From JAICYJ01 sp963766445 (lineage in GTDB: Bacteria > Actinomycetota > Thermoleophilia > Gaiellales > JAICJC01), in assembly GCA_963766445.1 (NCBI GenBank), contig CAVXZW010000015.1, forward strand, positions 124,001-188,000: a DNA stretch of 64,000 nt, given 5' to 3'. The first letter of the stretch is position 1. The number at the start of each line of letters is the position of its first letter. The notes below the pieces were generated by a model. The model ran no database searches. It saw only the letters and a list, made by a program, of their open reading frames with translations, and was not told the DNA's origin. Both the position numbers and the translations under genes were made by a program. This document shows, piece after piece, positions 8,286-18,470 of the stretch.

Positions 8286-10582
8286 TGGCGACGGTCGAGA
8301 CCGACACCGTCACGCTGTCCATCAACGACCGCGAGGTGACCGTGCCCAAGGGCATGTCGCTGGTCGAGGCGGCGGCCGAGGCCGGCATCGAGGTGCCGGT
8401 GTTCTGCTACGAGCCGCGCCTGGGCGCGGCCGTCGGCGCCTGCCGCATGTGCCTGGTCGAGATCGAGGGTATCCCCAAGCTGCAGACCGCCTGCACCACG
8501 CCGGTCACCGACGGCATGGTCGTGCACTCGCACTCCGACCGCGCCCGCGAGGGCCAGGACGCCGTGCTCGAGTTCCTCCTGATCAACCACCCGCTCGACT
8601 GCCCGGTCTGCGACAAGGGCGGTGAGTGCCCGCTGCAGGATCTGACCTTCCGCTACGGCCCGGGCAGCACCCGCATGACGCTGCCCAAGCGCACCAACAC
8701 CAAGCCGGTGCCGATCTCGCCGCTGATCAAGCTCGACCGCGAGCGCTGCATCCTCTGCTACCGCTGCACGCGGTTCAGCGAGAACGTGTCCGGCGACCTG
8801 CAGCTGGTGACGGAGCATCGCGGCGCGAACTCGATCATCACCACCTTCGAGGGCCGGCCGTACGACGGCGAGTTCTCCGGCAACGTCACCGAGCTGTGCC
8901 CCGTCGGCGCGCTCACCTCCACGTCCTACCGGTTCCGCGGCCGGCCGTGGGAGATCCAGAACATCCCGACCGTCTGCGGAGAGTGCCCGATCGGCTGCAA
9001 CACGTACGCGACCATCCGCGAGGGCCGGGTGGCGCGGGTGCTGTCGCGCAACAACCCGGCCGTCGACGACGGCTGGCTGTGCGACCGCGGCCGCTACACG
9101 TTCCCCAGCCTGGAGTCCGAGCAGCGCATCACCACCCCCCTGATCCGCGGCGGCCGCGGGCTGGAGCCGGTGGACGGCGCCACGGCGCTCGACCACATCG
9201 CCGACCGGCTGCGGGCGGCGGTCGAGCGGTTCGGCCCCGGTTCGGTGGCGATCATCGCCTCCGGCGACCAGACCAGCGAGGAGGCGCACCTGTGGGCGCG
9301 CATCCAGGAGCAGGCACTCGGCGGCGGCCCGATCGTGTGCGGCCCGGAGGGCGGCGCCGGCTGGGGTGAGCTGGCCGCGCACTCGGCCACGATCGCCGAC
9401 CTGGACGACGCCGACCTGGTCGTCGTCGCCGGAGCCACCGACCTGGTGCACCGCGCGCCGATCCTGGAGCTGCGCATCCGTCGCGCCGTCGACCGCGGCG
9501 CTCGCGTCGTGACGATCGGCGCCGGCGCCACACGCCTGGACACGCTGCGCGCCGCCGAGCACATCTCGGCCGCGCCGGGAACCACCCACGCGGCGCTCCT
9601 GGCCGCGTCCCAGGGCGTGGCGCTGAAGGGCCTCAGCGACCGCTCGGTGATCCTCTGGAACGGTCGCATGAGCGCGCCGGTGGCAACGGTGCTGGCCCAC
9701 GTCGCGCACACCAGCGGCTGTCGCGTGCTGCCCACTCCGCTGGCCGCCAACGAGCTCGGCTGCCAGGCCGCGGGCCTGGGAACGCACACACCGGCCGAGG
9801 CGCTGGAGGCCTTCGAGCAGGGCCGCGTCAAGGCCGTGGTGCTGCTCGGCGCCGACCCGGTGGGTGGATGGCCGGGCGGCGACCGCTGGCGGGGGCTGAT
9901 GGAGCGCGCCTTCTTCGCCCTGCAGGTGAGCCCGTTCCAGACCGGCTCCAGCGGCTGGGCGACGACGATCGTGCCGTCACCGATGCCGCTCGAGAAGGAG
10001 GGCACGTTCACCAACGTCGAGGGCCGCGTGCAGCGCCTGCGGGCAGCCGTGGCGCCGCCGCCGGGCGTGCTCGACGGGATCGTGCTGGCGGCAGAGCTGG
10101 GCCGGCGGCTGGGCCTCGACCTGCCCGATCAGCCGCCGGCCGTGTTCGCCGACATGGCCGGTTCGCGCGCAGCCTTCGCCGGCCTCACCTGGGCCGGGAT
10201 CGGCGAGCGCGGGGTGCGCCCCGAGCCGGACTCCGGCCCCGGGGAGCCGCCGGCCGCGCCCCACGTCGCCGAGGGCGAGCCGGAGGGAACGATCGTGGTC
10301 GGCTACCGCCAGCTGATGAGCGGGCCAACCGTGGAGGGCGCTCCGGCGCTGCACTTCCAGCGCCGCAGCGGCGTCGAGATCTCCCACGACGACGCCCAGG
10401 AGATCGGCGTCGCCACCGGCGACCGGGTCGAGGTCAGCTTCGCCGGCAGCTCCCTGACGGGCGCCGCGCTGGTGCAGCGGCGGCTGCGACGGGGCGTCGT
10501 GCGGCTGGCGACGGCGGTGCCGTACGTCGGGCCGGGCGAGCTGCGGGCCGCGCCCGCGCCCGAGGAGACGGCCGATGCCTGA
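8285..10582 (+). CDS. nuoG: NADH-quinone oxidoreductase subunit G
   Basis: 75-kDa electron-transfer subunit, 765 residues. In order it has an N-terminal [2Fe-2S] ferredoxin domain (FCYEPRL, CRMCLVEI, TACTTPV), the His/Cys cluster HPLDCPVCDKGGECPLQD, a 4Fe-4S segment (CILCYRCTRF with a later ELCPVGAL), and a molybdopterin-oxidoreductase-like region opening with VCGECPIGCN that may hold the additional N7-type cluster. The C-terminus resembles a molybdopterin dinucleotide-binding domain (QEIGVATGDRVEV). An ATG at 8285 is chosen over the upstream frame opening because it overlaps the preceding stop exactly. No frameshift. The stop overlaps nuoH by 8 bases. Confidence 0.95.
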   Translation: MATVETDTVTLSINDREVTVPKGMSLVEAAAEAGIEVPVFCYEPRLGAAVGACRMCLVEIEGIPKLQTACTTPVTDGMVVHSHSDRAREGQDAVLEFLLINHPLDCPVCDKGGECPLQDLTFRYGPGSTRMTLPKRTNTKPVPISPLIKLDRERCILCYRCTRFSENVSGDLQLVTEHRGANSIITTFEGRPYDGEFSGNVTELCPVGALTSTSYRFRGRPWEIQNIPTVCGECPIGCNTYATIREGRVARVLSRNNPAVDDGWLCDRGRYTFPSLESEQRITTPLIRGGRGLEPVDGATALDHIADRLRAAVERFGPGSVAIIASGDQTSEEAHLWARIQEQALGGGPIVCGPEGGAGWGELAAHSATIADLDDADLVVVAGATDLVHRAPILELRIRRAVDRGARVVTIGAGATRLDTLRAAEHISAAPGTTHAALLAASQGVALKGLSDRSVILWNGRMSAPVATVLAHVAHTSGCRVLPTPLAANELGCQAAGLGTHTPAEALEAFEQGRVKAVVLLGADPVGGWPGGDRWRGLMERAFFALQVSPFQTGSSGWATTIVPSPMPLEKEGTFTNVEGRVQRLRAAVAPPPGVLDGIVLAAELGRRLGLDLPDQPPAVFADMAGSRAAFAGLTWAGIGERGVRPEPDSGPGEPPAAPHVAEGEPEGTIVVGYRQLMSGPTVEGAPALHFQRRSGVEISHDDAQEIGVATGDRVEVSFAGSSLTGAALVQRRLRRGVVRLATAVPYVGPGELRAAPAPEETADA

Positions 10583-11570
10583 CGGGTTCATCGTCACCGC
10601 CATCAAGTCGTTCGTGCTGGTCAACCTGGTGATGGTGATGTTCGCGTTCATGACCTGGTTCGAACGCCGGCTGATCGGTCGCTTCCAGGTGCGCCTGGGC
10701 CCCAACCGCGTGGGGCCGTTCGGCCTGCTGCAGCCGATCGCCGACCTGGGCAAGCTGATCCAGAAGGAGAGCCTGATCCCGGTCGGCTCGAGCGCCTTCC
10801 TGTACCTGGTGGCGCCGGTGATCTCGCTGTTCAGCGCGCTGCTGGTGTTCTCGGTGGTGCCGTTCGGCGGCCAGGCGACGATCCCGGGTACCGACTACCA
10901 GATCTACCTGTGGATCGCCGATCCCAACGTCGCCCTGTTGCTGGTGTTCGCGCTCGGCTCGTTCAGCTTCTACGGGTTCCTGGTGGGCGGCTGGTCGTCC
11001 AGCTCCAAGTACTCGCTGTACGGCTCGATGCGCGCCGTCTCCCAGCTGGTCAGCTACGAGGTGAGCCTGGCGCTGGCCGTGATCGGCGTCGTGATGATGT
11101 CGCAGACGCTGTCTTTGACCGGCATCGTCGACGCCCAGCAGCGCGACGGGGTCTGGTACATCGTGCCGCAGTTCGTCGGCTTCGTGATCTACCTGCTGGC
11201 GTCGACGGCCGAGGTCAGCCGCATCCCGTTCGACCTGCCGGAGGCCGAAGGCGAGCTGGTGGCCGGCTACCACACCGAGTACGGCGGCATGCGCTGGGCG
11301 ATGTTCCAGAACGCCGAGTACATCGCCCTGATCGCGTTCTCGGCCCTGGCATCGATCCTGTTCCTTGGCGGCTACGACGGGCCGGTGCTGCCGGGCCCGC
11401 TGTGGATGCTGATCAAGATGTTCATCTTCCTGTTCCTGTCGATCTGGGTGCGCTCGACGCTTCCGCGCGTGCGCTACGACCGGCTGATGACGATCGGATG
11501 GAAGGTGTTGCTGCCATTGGCAACGATCAATTTGCTGGTCACCTCCGCAATCGTGGCCTACCGAGCATGA
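10575..11570 (+). CDS. nuoH: NADH-quinone oxidoreductase subunit H
   Basis: Membrane subunit that closes the quinone cavity. The 331-residue protein has about eight hydrophobic segments and the conserved cytoplasmic loops FERRLIGRFQVRLGPNRVGPFGLLQPIADLGKL and STAEVSRIPFDLPEAEGELVAGYHTEYGGMRWAMFQ, whose acidic residues belong to the quinone chamber. The start ATG overlaps nuoG and the stop overlaps nuoI (ATGA). The frame is intact. Confidence 0.96.
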   Translation: MPDGFIVTAIKSFVLVNLVMVMFAFMTWFERRLIGRFQVRLGPNRVGPFGLLQPIADLGKLIQKESLIPVGSSAFLYLVAPVISLFSALLVFSVVPFGGQATIPGTDYQIYLWIADPNVALLLVFALGSFSFYGFLVGGWSSSSKYSLYGSMRAVSQLVSYEVSLALAVIGVVMMSQTLSLTGIVDAQQRDGVWYIVPQFVGFVIYLLASTAEVSRIPFDLPEAEGELVAGYHTEYGGMRWAMFQNAEYIALIAFSALASILFLGGYDGPVLPGPLWMLIKMFIFLFLSIWVRSTLPRVRYDRLMTIGWKVLLPLATINLLVTSAIVAYRA

Positions 11571-12064
11571 GTCCGGTCACCGACAACCTCAAGGGCTTCA
11601 GCGTCACCTTCCGGCACCTGTTCCGAAAGCCGGTGACGCAGCAGTTCCCTGACTACAAGCGCCCGGTATACCCGCGGTTCCGCGGACGGCACCGCCTGCA
11701 CCGGCACGAGAACGGCCTCGAGAAGTGCGTCGGATGCTCGCTCTGCGCCGCGGCCTGCCCGGCCGACTGCATCCGCGTGGTGGCCGCCGAGAACACGCCC
11801 GAGGAGCGCTACTCGGCCGGCGAGCGCTACGCGCGTATCTACGAGATCAACATGAGCCGCTGCATCTTCTGCGGCTACTGCGAGCTGGCCTGCCCGTTCG
11901 ACGCGATCACGCTCGGCCACGACTACGAGCTGGCCGAGATGTCGCGCGACGCGCTGGTCTACACCAAGCAGATGCTGCTGGAGCCCTCGTCCGAGGCCCG
12001 GCGCACGCCGGTGGCACCGGTCGACCCCTACGACATCCCGGCCCAGGAGGACGGCGCGGCGTGA
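11567..12064 (+). CDS. nuoI: NADH-quinone oxidoreductase subunit I
   Basis: Ferredoxin-like subunit carrying clusters N6a and N6b. Two 4Fe-4S motifs are present, CVGCSLCAAACPADC and CIFCGYCELACPFDA. The N-terminal region with FRKPVTQQFPDYKRP is typical. The 165-residue length is normal. The longer upstream open frame is a shadow of nuoH; ATG 11567 overlaps its stop. It ends overlapping the GTG start of nuoJ. Confidence 0.95.
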   Translation: MSPVTDNLKGFSVTFRHLFRKPVTQQFPDYKRPVYPRFRGRHRLHRHENGLEKCVGCSLCAAACPADCIRVVAAENTPEERYSAGERYARIYEINMSRCIFCGYCELACPFDAITLGHDYELAEMSRDALVYTKQMLLEPSSEARRTPVAPVDPYDIPAQEDGAA

Positions 12065-12694
12065 CCTACGACATCGTGTTCGTCGTCGCATCGGCGCTGG
12101 CGATCGCCTCGGCGCTGGGCGTGGTGCTTTCGGTGAACCCGTTCTACTCGGCCCTGTCGCTGATCATGCACCTGCGTCTCGCTGGCCACCATGTACCTGC
12201 TGCTGCAGGCCGACTTCCTGGCCGCCGCGCAGGTCATCGTCTACGCCGGGGCGGTGATGATCATGTTCCTGTTCGTGATCGCCTACCTCGGCAACCGCGC
12301 CGACGAGCCGACCCGCGACATCCCGCTGTGGCAGCTGGGAGCGGCGGTTGTGGCGGGCGCGGCCGTCGTGATCGAGATCGTGGTGGCGGTCGCAAGCCAG
12401 GCGTTCGGCCCCGGCCGCACGGTCACCGATCAGTTCGGCAACCCCAGCCTCGTCGCCAACAGCTTCTTCTCGCGCTACCTGCTGGGATTCGAGGCCACCT
12501 CGATCCTGCTGCTGGTGGCGGCGGTCGGCGCCGTCGTGCTCGGCTCCAAGCGGCCCAGCCCGCGCGTCGACGAGCCTGACGCGTTCCCGGCTCCGCGGCC
12601 GCAGCCCGAGCTGGAGCTGCAGGCCGCCGTGATGGGGGCCGAGACGGCGTTCCCCGTGCACCACGTGCCCCGCCAGGACGAGGACGGCAGCTGA
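12061..12694 (+). CDS. nuoJ: NADH-quinone oxidoreductase subunit J (one frameshift)
   Basis: Membrane subunit with the pi-bulge helix that couples quinone chemistry to proton pumping. GTG 12061 gives VTYDIVFVVASALAIASALGV and FYSALSLI. Near 12176 the frame shifts into SLATMYLLLQADFLAAAQVIVYAGAVMIMFLFVI, which contains the family's helix-3 pattern. Five hydrophobic segments in all, then an acidic, Pro-rich cytoplasmic tail of about 50 residues. It overlaps nuoI and abuts nuoK. Confidence 0.92.
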
Positions 12695-12999
12695 TGCACA
12701 TCGGCGTCGAGTACTTCGTGTCGGTGTCGGCGATCGTGTTCGGGATCGGCATGTTCGGCGTGTTCACGCGCCGCAGCCCGCTGATCCTGCTGCTGTCGGT
12801 CGAGCTGATGCTGAACTCCTGCAACCTCACGCTGATCGCGTTCTCGCGCTACTGGGGTGAGCAGAGCGGCCAGGTGTTCGCGCTGATCGTGATGGGCATC
12901 GCGGCCTCCGAGGTCGTTGTCGGCCTGGGGCTGGTGGTGGCGGTGGCGCGCCGCAAGGCCGAACTTGACGTCGACCGGCTGACGGCGCTTCGGCACTGA
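12694..12999 (+). CDS. nuoK: NADH-quinone oxidoreductase subunit K
   Basis: Small antiporter-like membrane subunit (101 residues, three transmembrane helices). The conserved intramembrane glutamates appear in LLSVELMLNSCNL and IAASEVVVGLGL. The start shares one base with the nuoJ stop, and the stop shares one base with the nuoL start. Confidence 0.95.
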   Translation: MHIGVEYFVSVSAIVFGIGMFGVFTRRSPLILLLSVELMLNSCNLTLIAFSRYWGEQSGQVFALIVMGIAASEVVVGLGLVVAVARRKAELDVDRLTALRH

Positions 13000-14907
13000 T
13001 GGAAACGCTCTCCTGGCTGTGCCTGTTCCTCCCGCTGGCCGGCGTGGTCGTGCTGGCGCTGGCCGGCAACCGGATCGGGCGCGAGCCCGCCTCCTGGCTG
13101 GCCACGGCCATCGCCTTCGCCTCGTTCATCTGCGCCGCCGCCGTGTTCTTCTCGATCCTCGGCGAGGGCGAGAGCGCGCGCAGCCACGTCTACACGCTCT
13201 ACACGTGGGCCGGGGCGCACAACATCCACGTGCTCCACGTGCCGCTGTCGATCCAGGTCGACCAGCTGTCGGTGGTCGAGATGCTGATCGTGTCCGGCGT
13301 GGGCGCGCTGATCGTCATGTACTCGATCGGCTACATGCACGGCGACCCCAAGCAGCGGCGCTTCTTCGCCTACCTCGACCTGTTCCTGTTCTCGATGCTG
13401 CTGCTGGTGATGGCCGGCAACTTCGTGCTGCTGCTGGCCGGCTGGGGCATGGTCGGCCTCTCGTCCTACCTGCTGATCGGGTTCTGGCACGAGCAGGAGG
13501 CGCCGGTCGCCGCCGCCAAGAAGGCGTTCGTGATGAACACGATCGGCGACGTCGGCATCGCCATCGCGATCTTCTTCATGGTGCGCGACATCGGCACCAC
13601 CAACTACCACGAGGTGTTCACGCGGGCGCACGACGTGTGGCCGAAGGGCAGCTCCGACGCCAACTGGGTGGCGCTGCTGCTGCTGGTGGGCGCCGTCGCC
13701 AAATCGGCCCAGATCCCGCTCCACACCTGGCTTCCCGACGCCATGGAGGGCCCCACCCCGGTCAGCGCCCTGATCCACGCGGCCACCATGGTGACGGCCG
13801 GCGTCTACCTGATCGCGCGCTGCCACGTGCTGTTCGCCAACGCGCCCAACGTGCGCACGCTGGTGGCGGTGATCGGCGTGGCCACGCTGCTGATGGCGGG
13901 CGTGATCGCGCTCGTGCAGACCGACATCAAACGCATCATCGCCTACTCGACCATGAGCCAGATCGGCTACATGTTCGCGGCCGTGGGCGTGGCCGACGAC
14001 TCGGCCGGCATGTTCCACCTGCTCACCCACGCGTTCTTCAAGGCGCTGCTGTTCCTGGGCGCCGGCATCGTCATCCACGCGCTCGCCAACGAGCAGGACG
14101 TGCGCAGGATGGGCGGCCTCTCCAAGGTGATGCCGCGCACGACCGCGCTGATGTGGGTGGGCACCATCGCGCTGATCGGGTTCTGGCCGCTGTCCAAGGA
14201 CGCGATCCTGGAGGGGGCGCTGCACGGGGGCGGCACCGCCGGCTGGATCGTGTACGTGGGCGGGCTGGTGGGAGCCGCCTTCACCGGCATCTACGCCACC
14301 CGGCTGATGCGGCTCGTGTTCTACGGCGAGATGAGCGACTACGCCAAGGAGCACCTGCACAGCCGGCCACGGCGAGGCGCCGTGGACGATGTTCCTGCCG
14401 GTGGCGGTGCTGGCGGCCGGTGCGGTGCTGGTCGGGTTCCTCTCGATCGGCTTTGGCGTCACGAACTTCTTCGGCGACTTCCTCGCGCAGACCGCGCCCA
14501 CGATCGAGGCCACCGTCCCGCAGGACATCCTGACGACGGCGCTGGCCTGGGGCCTGGGCGGAGCCGGCGCGCTGTACGTGTGGCGGCTGTACGACGATCC
14601 GGCCCGGGTGGCCGCCGTGCGCAGCCGGTTCCAGACCATGGCCATCATCGCCGAGGCCAAGTTCGGCTGGGACGAGCTCTACTACAACATCGGCTACCGC
14701 CCGGCGGTGTGGCTGGCCGTCACGCTCGACAGCGTCGGTGAGCGCTGGATCATCGGCGGGTCGCTGTGGCTGGCGCGCACCACGGTGGCGACGGTGGCGA
14801 GGGCCACCGCGCTGGCCCAGTCGGGGATCGTGCGGCAGTACGTGACCGTGCTGGCGGGCGGCGCGGCGCTGGTGGCCGTGTTCTTCCTGGGGAAGGCGAA
14901 CTTGTGA
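12999..14907 (+). CDS. nuoL: NADH-quinone oxidoreductase subunit L (one frameshift)
   Basis: Distal antiporter-like proton-pumping subunit with the long lateral helix. Conserved blocks are GWGMVGLSSYLLIGFW, the region KSAQIPLHTWLPDAMEGPTPVSALIHAATMV, DIKRIIAYSTMSQIGYM, and HAFFKALLFLGAG. Near 14370 a single-base change after KEHLHS moves the C-terminal third into another frame (GHGEAPWTMFLPVAVLAAG to the end at 14907). The reconstructed protein is about 635 residues. It overlaps nuoM (GTGA). Confidence 0.94.
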
Positions 14908-16334
14908 CCGTCGCCCTGATCGCGCTGCCGCTGGTGTGCGCCGTGCTGATCGGCTTCCTGCCGCTCGACCGGCGCGTCGCCGCGGCGCTGGGACTGGCTG
15001 CGGCGCTGGCCGAGCTGGTGCTGGCGGCGGTCGCAATCGTCACCTTCAACGTCGCCGGCGGCAGCCAGTTCGTCACCGACAGGGTGTGGATCCCGAACCT
15101 TATCGGCGGCGCCGACGTGCACTTCCACGTGGCCATGGATGGACTGTCGATGTTCATGGTCGCCCTCACCGCCGTGGGTGTGGCCAGCGCAGTCTGGACG
15201 GCGATCCGCGCCGGCCGCGACCGGCTCAGCCTGTACCTGGGCCTGCTGCTGCTGCTCGAAGCGTCGCTGGTAACGCTGTTCACGGCCCGCGACCTGGTGC
15301 TGTTCTACACGGGCTGGGAGGTCATGATGATCGCCCTGTTCGTGCTGATGGGCGTCTGGGGCGGCGAGCGGCGCCGCTTCGCCACGCTCCAGTTCATCAT
15401 CTACTCGCTGGCCGGCTCGCTGCTGATGCTGGTCGCCATCGCCGGGCTCGCGGTGGAGGGGCACTCGTTCGACCTCGGCGTGCTGGCGGCCCAGGGACGC
15501 GACTCGTGGTGGATGTTCGGCGCGTTCGCGCTGGCCTTCTGTATCAAGGCGCCGATGTTCCCGCTGCACGGCTGGCTGCCGGACGCATACCGCCAGTCGA
15601 CGCCCGAGGTGACGGCCCTGCTCTCCGGCGTCATCTCCAAGGCCGGCGCCTACGGGCTGATCCGGTTCGCCGTGCCGCTGTTCCCGGCCACCGCCTACCA
15701 CTGGCGCTGGCTGTTCCTGGGCCTGGGCCTGGCCGGCCTGCTCTACGCATCGCTGATCGCGTTCCGCCAGCCTGACGCGCGCGGCGTGGTGGCCTACTCC
15801 AGCGTCGGCCAGATGAACCTGATCATCATCGGCATCTTCGTGCTCGGGCCGGGTGGCGTCTTCAGCAACAACGGCCTCACCGGCGCCACCTTCCAGATGG
15901 TCAACCACGGCGTCGTCTCGCTGGCGGCGTTCCTGCTGATCGGGCTGGTCGAGCTGCGCACGGGCACCGACGCGCTGAAGTCGCTGGGCGGGCTCGCCAA
16001 CCGGCGGCCGGTGGCCTCGACCGTGTTCCTGCTGACCGCGCTGTTCGCGCTGGCGGTGCCCGGCTCGAGCGTGTTCATCTCGGAGCTGTACATTCTGATC
16101 GGGGCGTTCGCTGAGCAGCCGCTGCTGGGCGCCGCCGCCTCGCTCGGGATCGTGCTGGCCGCCATGTACATGCTGCGCTGGTACTCGGCGATCGCGCACG
16201 AGGGTGACGGGGAGCGGGTCGACGCGACCACGCCCGACCTGCGGCTCTCCGAGCTGGCGGTGGCGGTGCCGCTGCTGCTGATCCTGCTGGTGCTGTCGGC
16301 ATGGCCGTTCGGCGTGATGGAGCGAATCGGATGA
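14904..16334 (+). CDS. nuoM: NADH-quinone oxidoreductase subunit M
   Basis: Antiporter-like subunit, 476 residues, about 14 helices. It has the block CIKAPMFPLHGWLPDAYRQSTPEVTALLSGVISKAGAYGLIRF, the helix-5 glutamate in YTGWEVMMI, and GVVAYSSVGQMNL. The GTG at 14904 overlaps the nuoL stop and is preferred over the upstream open frame, which is a shadow of nuoL. No frameshift. The stop overlaps nuoN. Confidence 0.95.
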   Translation: MTVALIALPLVCAVLIGFLPLDRRVAAALGLAAALAELVLAAVAIVTFNVAGGSQFVTDRVWIPNLIGGADVHFHVAMDGLSMFMVALTAVGVASAVWTAIRAGRDRLSLYLGLLLLLEASLVTLFTARDLVLFYTGWEVMMIALFVLMGVWGGERRRFATLQFIIYSLAGSLLMLVAIAGLAVEGHSFDLGVLAAQGRDSWWMFGAFALAFCIKAPMFPLHGWLPDAYRQSTPEVTALLSGVISKAGAYGLIRFAVPLFPATAYHWRWLFLGLGLAGLLYASLIAFRQPDARGVVAYSSVGQMNLIIIGIFVLGPGGVFSNNGLTGATFQMVNHGVVSLAAFLLIGLVELRTGTDALKSLGGLANRRPVASTVFLLTALFALAVPGSSVFISELYILIGAFAEQPLLGAAASLGIVLAAMYMLRWYSAIAHEGDGERVDATTPDLRLSELAVAVPLLLILLVLSAWPFGVMERIG

Positions 16335-17808
16335 TCACGCTGACTGTCACCACCGTCCCCGTCTCGTGGTCGGCGATCGCACCCGAGATCGTGCTCCTGA
16401 GCTGCGCCTGCGTGCTCTTGACCTGCGCGATCTTCCTGCCCGCGCGGCTGGCCCATCCGGTGGGGGCGGCGGTGGCGGCGGGCGCCTTTGCAGGTGCGAT
16501 GGTGGCGCCGATCGCGCAGTGGCACGATGCGCCTCGCACGGCGTTCGACGACACGCTGCGGATCGACGCCTTCGGCAACGGCGCGCGGCTGCTGATCTTC
16601 GCCGCCGGCCTGCTGGCCGTGGTCGTGGCCTGGGGCATGCCGCATCTCGCCGACCGGGCGGTCGAGTACCACGCGCTGCTGCTGGCGGCCGGCGGCCGGC
16701 ATGTCGCTGCTGGCGGTGTCGAACAGCCTGGTGATCGCGTTCATCGCGCTGGAGCTGTTCTCGATCGCGCTCTACGTGCTGGTGGCGATCGACGTCGGAT
16801 GCGCTGCCCGGGCCTGGAGGGCGCGCTCAAGTACCTGGTCGTGGGCTCGGTGGGCGCGGCCTTCCTGCTGTACGGGTCGGCGCTGGTCTACGGCGCGACC
16901 GGGCAGTTCGAGTTCGACCTGATCGCCACAGTCGATCCGCCACGGCGACGCCCACGGCGGCGTGCTGCTGCTGGGCATCGCGATGATCATCGTCGGGCTC
17001 GGGTTCAAGGCCAACTCGGCGCCGTTCCACATGTGGACGCCGGACGCGTACGAGGGAGCGCCCACACCGGTGACCGCGTTCATGTCGGCGGCCACCAAGA
17101 CGGTGGCGCTGGTGCTGGCGTTCCGCGTGCTGGTGGCGGCCTTCGGCGAGGACTCGGCCGATCTGGCAGGACGCGATCGGAGCGCTCGCGGTCGCGTCGT
17201 TCGCGGTCGGAAACCTGGCGGCGCTGCGGCAGGCGAACGTGAAGCGGATGCTGGCCTACTCCACGATCGGTCACACCGGCTTCCTGTTCACGGCGGTGGC
17301 CGTGCACACCCAGGCGGCCGCGCGCGCCATGTTCTACTACCTGGCCATCTACTCGCTGATGAACATCGGCGCGTTCGCGCTGGTGGCGATCCGCGAGCGC
17401 GAGCTGGGACGCCCGGTGGTGATCGATGACTTCCGCGGCTACGCCTACCGGCGGCCGCTGCTGGCGCTCGCGATGGTGGTGTTCATGCTGTCGCTGGCCG
17501 GGCTGCCGCCGATGGGCGGGTTCATCGCCAAGATCACGATCTGGAGCAGCGCCGTCGACGCCGGGCAGACGTACCTGGCCGTCGTGGGCGTGGCCGCGAC
17601 CCTGGTCGGGCTCGGCTACTACCTGAAGATCCCGTTCGCGCTGGTCGACCGCGATGTGCCGGTCCCGGAGTCGCCATATCGTCCGGCCTTCGCCGTAACA
17701 TCGGCTACCGTATTGGCAACGGCGGTCGCGGTGATGGTGCTCGGGATCATTCCCGGGCCGCTCCTCGATCTGGCGCAGACGGCAAGTGCATCACTGATCG
17801 GGAGATGA
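16331..17808 (+). CDS. nuoN: NADH-quinone oxidoreductase subunit N (at least four frameshifts)
   Basis: Antiporter-like subunit adjacent to NuoK. The family blocks occur in order but in alternating frames: the N-terminus from ATG 16331 to VEYHALLLAAGG, then MSLLAVSNSLVIAFIALELFSIALYVLVA, then EGALKYLVVGSVGAAFLLYGSALVYGATG, then IVGLGFKANSAPFHMWTPDAYEGAPTPVTAFMSAATK, and finally NVKRMLAYSTIGHTGFLF to the stop at 17808. Breaks lie near 16695, 16795, 16940 and 17160. This is the most damaged nuo gene, yet every conserved block survives, which argues for clustered sequencing indels rather than decay. Confidence 0.9.
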
Positions 17809-17810
17809 CG

Positions 17811-18455
17811 ATGAAGCGACTGGCAGCTGTGGCGGTTGGTGCGTTGGCGATCGTGGTGCTGTTCCCGGCAACGGCCAGCGCCCGGACGCTCTCTCAGGGC
17901 ATGTGCGGGCCGGACGTCCACCGTCTCCAGCACGAGCTGGGCCTGCACAAGTACCTGCCGGAGAGCTACACACCGGGGTGCTACGACTACCGCACGTCGC
18001 AGGCGGTGATGGCCTACCAGGGCTGGGCTCGGCTGACACGCGACGGCGTGGCAGGACCAATCACCCAGGCGCGTCTCAAGAAAGCCGTGACGCCGCGGCC
18101 GTGGACCGGCAGCCGCCACTTCGCCCACGTCGAGGTGCACAAGGGCAGGCAGGTGCTGCTCCTGATCGGCAAGCTGGGCAAGGTGCGGCGCGCGATCCAC
18201 GTCTCGACGGCCGCGCCGGGACACGTCACGCCCACCGGCCACTGGCACGTCTACTCGAAGTCGCGGATGTCGTGGTCGATCCCGTTCCACGTATGGCTGC
18301 CGTGGGCGAGCTACATCGTCGGCGGCATCGCCATGCACTCGTTCGCGAGCGTGCCCGGCTACCCGGCCTCGCACGGCTGCATCCGCATGCCGGCGCCGGA
18401 GGCGAGGTGGATGTACAAGAGGACCCCGATCGGCACGCCCGTCTGGGTCAAGTAG
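17811..18455 (+). CDS. L,D-transpeptidase with N-terminal peptidoglycan-binding domain
   Basis: Secreted cell-wall cross-linking enzyme (YkuD fold). ATG 17811 is preferred because GGGAG at 17800-17804 lies 6 nt upstream; an in-frame ATG at 17805 overlaps the nuoN stop. The protein has a signal peptide (MKRLAAVAVGALAIVVLFPATASA), then a peptidoglycan-binding-like domain (about residues 25-85, CGPDVHRLQHELGL and TSQAVMAYQGWARL), then the YkuD domain with the catalytic motif SHGCIRMP near residue 183 and the preceding His of AMHSFASVPGYPASHGC. Being next to nuoN suggests read-through from the complex I operon; no functional link is known to me. Confidence 0.88.
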   Translation: MKRLAAVAVGALAIVVLFPATASARTLSQGMCGPDVHRLQHELGLHKYLPESYTPGCYDYRTSQAVMAYQGWARLTRDGVAGPITQARLKKAVTPRPWTGSRHFAHVEVHKGRQVLLLIGKLGKVRRAIHVSTAAPGHVTPTGHWHVYSKSRMSWSIPFHVWLPWASYIVGGIAMHSFASVPGYPASHGCIRMPAPEARWMYKRTPIGTPVWVK

Positions 18456-18470
18456 CGCGCGACGAGCCGG

